NCBI GenBank assembly: GCA_014871385.1
Contig: CM026423.1
Span: forward strand, 1,401,128 to 1,465,127
Direction: 5' to 3'
Source: Ceratodon purpureus
Lineage: Eukaryota; Streptophyta; Bryopsida; Pseudoditrichales; Ditrichaceae
DNA length: 64,000 bases
The translations under genes and the position numbers were made by a program. Positions 60,800 to 64,000 of the stretch are shown piece after piece. Position 1 is the stretch's first letter; every line of letters begins with the position of its first letter. Under the pieces are notes generated by a model. It had not been told where the DNA came from, searched no databases, and was given only the letters and a program-made list of their open reading frames with translations.

Positions 60800-62820
60800 A
60801 TGTAGAAGAAAGACTGCCTTGTGCTGCAAGGTATAGTGACGGAGTTTTGCAGCGACTAAATAAGCCCACAACCCACAACTATATTTCACAAATTCGATTC
60901 TCCAAACGACGTCAAAGAAACCGTGGCACTTTAACATGCGCTTATCTCCAAGGATGCTTCAAATACTCTAACTTCCATGGCAATCTATGTAGTAGCACAA
61001 AAAGATGCTGAGTGTACGTGTGCTACAATTTTGCCTGAGGTTGGTCACCTTCATCCCATCCGCATAGTTCTAGGGTTGTATTATATGTTGTCAGAGTCTC
61101 CACAGCATACTCTAGAGCTCTTTTGAAGACTCCAAAGGCTTGTATAAAGGCATTGCATTTGTTAGAGGACAATAATGACCTAAGCGTGAGGATAATGGCC
61201 GTAGTGGGGTCCTGGATTCACTCGAGAAGGGCACAATTGGTAAGTACTAGGAATGATGAATTGTGTATTTTAAATGAATATCATATCCCAGATTTTACAA
61301 AAACCATCAGAATTCATTGTTATTAACGCTCATCTACATACTTCTACTCTGTTTTGCACTGTAGGCTATAATGGACAAGGATAACAAAGAGGAATTTATG
61401 CACTTGCCAACTATGCCATAGAACCCCTACGTCAACATCCTGAAGAAGGACGAAAAACAACAAGAGCTTTCTTTCTACTTAGAATACCTGGTTAAACAAT
61501 CCATATATGTTGTGAGGGCTACTAAAGCCGTTAGGTTGGCTAAATAGAAGCCTATTAAGAGGGCGCAGAGGAAGTACGATTTGAAACAGTTGATTGACAC
61601 CGAGAATCGAGAGTGGGCTTGTTCTCCACTTTTTTAAGCCTTACTCTCTGACCTACCGAAGTTTGTACCACATAGGCCTTAGAGTCACACTAAAGAGCAG
61701 CTGATAGCTCTACTTGCACCATTAGATGGCGATTTCACTGTAAAAAAACTACAATGGAGTATGATTGCCCCCATGTAGTGCAAGTCCTAAAACATTATCA
61801 ACGATTATTAAGGACGCAATCTTGTATAGTGTCTCATCTTATGTTAAGAGCTATGCGGCATAGGTTGTTGGAGATCACTAATGACAACGTGGAGTTCCAA
61901 AGACTACTGCTTTGTGCTCAACAAGTGTCAGAATTTGGGTGGACTCTTTTCCCATGCATTTGTAGCAACCTTATGGACCCCTTTCAAAATGCTGTGAGGA
62001 TGTAAACTCCTTGATTGGCCTATACTAGACATGGCAAGAGAAGATTTTCTAGAAGGTTGAGTCCTTCTTCAACTGTATGGTACTGCGGGCCTTATTTGAT
62101 ATCCGCCAAACAAACAAGTCCTACAAACTTCTATCAGCTATGTAGATAACGTCAAACTCCAAATATTAGACGATAGCCGGAGATGACTTTGTTCAGGTAT
62201 TGTACAAGACTTGTTTATAAAACATATAACGATAGCAAGGCATAATTAGTGTAGTACAAAATTTTAGTATATTTTTGTAGTGTAGCTCGTTTTGTGTCTA
62301 TTTTATACCGTATGAAAGAATTTGAATTTTATTGATGAACTTTGTGGCAGTCTACTATATTTCTTGGTACTAATCGTGGGGACCTTACAAGTATTTTCTA
62401 CAATGCTGCAACTAAGGAGGATGTGGATACCGGATGAACGCTATTGGATGTTGGAAAGTTGACCAACTCGTTTGACGACATCTTGACCTGCGTTTGTAAT
62501 GCAATAAAGGCCCTCGTAGATCTCTTTGAGAAAGGCTTGGATGTAACCTATCATATTCTAGGCTACAAATGAACAAAAATTCAATCTGGTGTAGTGCAAA
62601 GCCAGCCTGAAGAAGGTACACTCCAAATCCAAAAATTCCAGCATGCGTGTTCAATGAAAGCATTGACGTCTTGTGCGTCACTACCTTGCAAAGCAATGAA
62701 GAAGACCTTGTTTCGAGCCCTACACTGAATAGCCAACAAGAACAGTTGGCGCCATCATAAGTGGAAGACCAGAACGACAAGGTATCAAGATCCGCCTTTC
62801 AAGCGCTTCATTTCCAAGGT
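60800..62820 (+). pseudogene. Unidentified multi-exon pseudogene with many Gln-to-stop changes
   Basis: The plus strand keeps coding-like text with splice signals. One block reads FDSPNDVKETVAL, stop, HALISKDASNTLTSMAIYVV, AQKDAECTCATILPEVGHLH (60885-61050). The next reads KTPKACIKALHLLEDNNDLS and ends at GTAAGT near 61240. After an acceptor near 61364 comes MDKDNKEEFMHLPTMP, KKDEKQQELSFYLEYLVKQS and YDLKQLIDTENREWACSPLF (to 61635). AGDDFVQ ends at a donor near 62197, and TNRGDLTSIFYNAATKEDVD follows an acceptor near 62350. In-frame stops at 60857, 60932, 61419, 61545, 61635 and 61680 are all one C-to-T step from a Gln codon. I do not recognise the protein; it may be cargo of another large transposon. 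Confidence 0.5.
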
Positions 62821-63496
62821 TTGTAATTGATCTGGAATACATTTTATCCATAGTCAACCTTTCCTCTACCCCCTTTTCACCTACACTATTATCTACGAGC
62901 TTTTTCTAAATTAACGGTCCATGTTCATTGTGGTGCATTGCCTAGGCTCGTCTAACATTCCCTTACCGCAAGTCGTTGTCTTTGGGGTTGTACAACTAAA
63001 TATGTATTGTAATCATGAACATTCTAGATGTGCTTTGTTTTCTAGACCAAAAAATAACCGAAAGTCTAGTTGTTAGTTTGTACGAGGTTATAACAAAGAG
63101 GATAAAAGAAGATTACTATGATGTACAACATGCACTAGAGCAGAACAACATTCTGTCCTGTGTTAAACTTCGTCATCGGAAACGTAAATCTGGGTTTATG
63201 GAAATTAGTGTGGAAATGTGATCCAAATAAACATACTGCACGTTAAACGTTTTAACGTGCACGCGTCACTTTTGACGTTGCGTTAACGGCTTCTGTCAAT
63301 GAGTGTCAACTTGAATTTTGAAGTGACGGTTCGATGTTAAAAATAACAACATGAGTGACATCGCGTCAACTTAAACAAAAATCTGCATTGTCGAAAGTAA
63401 CTTTTTGGGAGATTTTTTTACCTCACAGTAGTTTTTAATGGTTAAATTTAGTCACATTCCACGTCAGCACGTTTCTTTTAACATAGAGGGCGTTTT
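62821..63496. other. No supported gene
   Basis: A 68-residue frame (63015-63221, plus) is Lys/Glu-rich and may be a further exon of the preceding pseudogene. From 63240 GACGT/GTCAC-rich sequence leads into the terminal array. Confidence 0.4.
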
Positions 63497-64000
63497 GGGT
63501 GACATAGGAAACGTTCAACTGTGTTACTAAAAACATATTAACAGATCCTACGTGGAATGCCCAGCTGACTTGGAACGAAGGCGTGGAGGATACGGCTGAC
63601 GTAGAACGTAGGGTTCGGATCCTAGAGGGTATCAATGGTGACGCCTGCGTTCTGGGTGACATAAAAACGCGTCACACTGTGTTTCAAGAAACATATTGAC
63701 ATAGCTGACGCATCCCCTATGCGTGTAAGCTAGAGCTGACGTGGAGACTAGGTTATGACATGGTCTACATCCTAGGGGGTGTCAATAGTGACGTGCGCGT
63801 TTTGGGTGACATAAAAACGCGTCACACTGCGTTTCAAGAAACATATTGACATAGTTGACGTATTACATGTGCATGGAGGCCGTGACTGACGTGGCGGCTA
63901 TGGTTTGACTTGGTCAACATCCTAGGGGGTGTCAATAGTGACACACATGTTTAAAGAGACATAAATTGCGTTAAATTGTGTTTCAAGAAACGTAATCACA
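63497..64000. repeat. Tandem array of about 150-bp units, running off the window
   Basis: GGGTGACATA begins units at about 63497, 63654 and 63804, with a partial fourth from about 63950. Units share GTTTCAAGAAACATATTGACATA (quoted in part: GTTTCAAGAAACATATTGAC), CTGACGTGG and CCTAGGGGGTGTCAATAGTG. The last full units are most alike. TGACG-type motifs recur several times per unit. The right boundary is outside the window. Confidence 0.85.

Noticed and set aside
60455..60937. 160-residue minus-strand frame
   Set aside because: Overlaps plus-strand coding-like text with splice signals; no motif of its own.

Overview
The window looks like nuclear DNA of a land plant. Evidence: an intact R2R3-MYB gene with the plant-only subgroup-22 (MYB44/70/73/77-like) signature, short GT-AG introns of about 100 bases, long AT-rich intergenic DNA and many plant-type transposons. 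The MULE, pogo-like and LINE families resemble those I associate with non-seed plants (bryophyte, lycophyte or fern). I cannot fix the species.

Layout. 0.8-3.5 kb: a decayed pogo-like (Tc1/mariner superfamily) transposase on the minus strand. 4.4-5.3 kb: a dispersed repeat with an inverted copy at 55.3-56.2 kb. 5.5 kb: a perfect 42-bp inverted repeat. 8.6-10.0 kb: the MYB gene (minus), the only clearly intact host gene, with a GC-rich upstream region. 11.7-12.1 kb: a Tourist-like MITE. 17.3-22.6 kb, perhaps to 24.7 kb: a decayed LINE on the minus strand, interrupted by a second Tourist-like MITE at 22.08-22.41 kb.

24,789-40,418 is the centre of the window: a 15.6-kb Mutator-like element (MULE) with terminal inverted repeats and a perfect 10-bp target duplication (TATGAATGCC). 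It carries a small acidic ORF (+), a MULE transposase with GCM-like zinc finger, DDE-type core and SWIM finger (-), a 14-exon gene (+) whose product appears to join RNA polymerase II CTD-like heptads, a ParB/sulfiredoxin-like domain and a beta-class (permuted) N4/N6 amino-methyltransferase domain, and a second small ORF (-). A large intron of the methyltransferase gene holds about 17 tandem 118-bp units, each with a canonical G-quadruplex motif. The transposase and methyltransferase genes diverge from a shared 500-bp spacer. Both carry nonsense changes, so this copy is probably not autonomous now.

40.8-64 kb: a Harbinger-type terminus, a second decayed MULE transposase, a Stowaway-like MITE (45.5-45.9 kb), AT microsatellites, a dense cluster of 5- to 8-bp microsatellites (48.8-51.2 kb), a piggyBac C-terminal zinc-finger remnant (54.6 kb), an unidentified multi-exon pseudogene whose stops mostly look like Gln codons changed by C-to-T (60.8-62.8 kb), and a tandem array of about 150-bp units that runs off the right edge.
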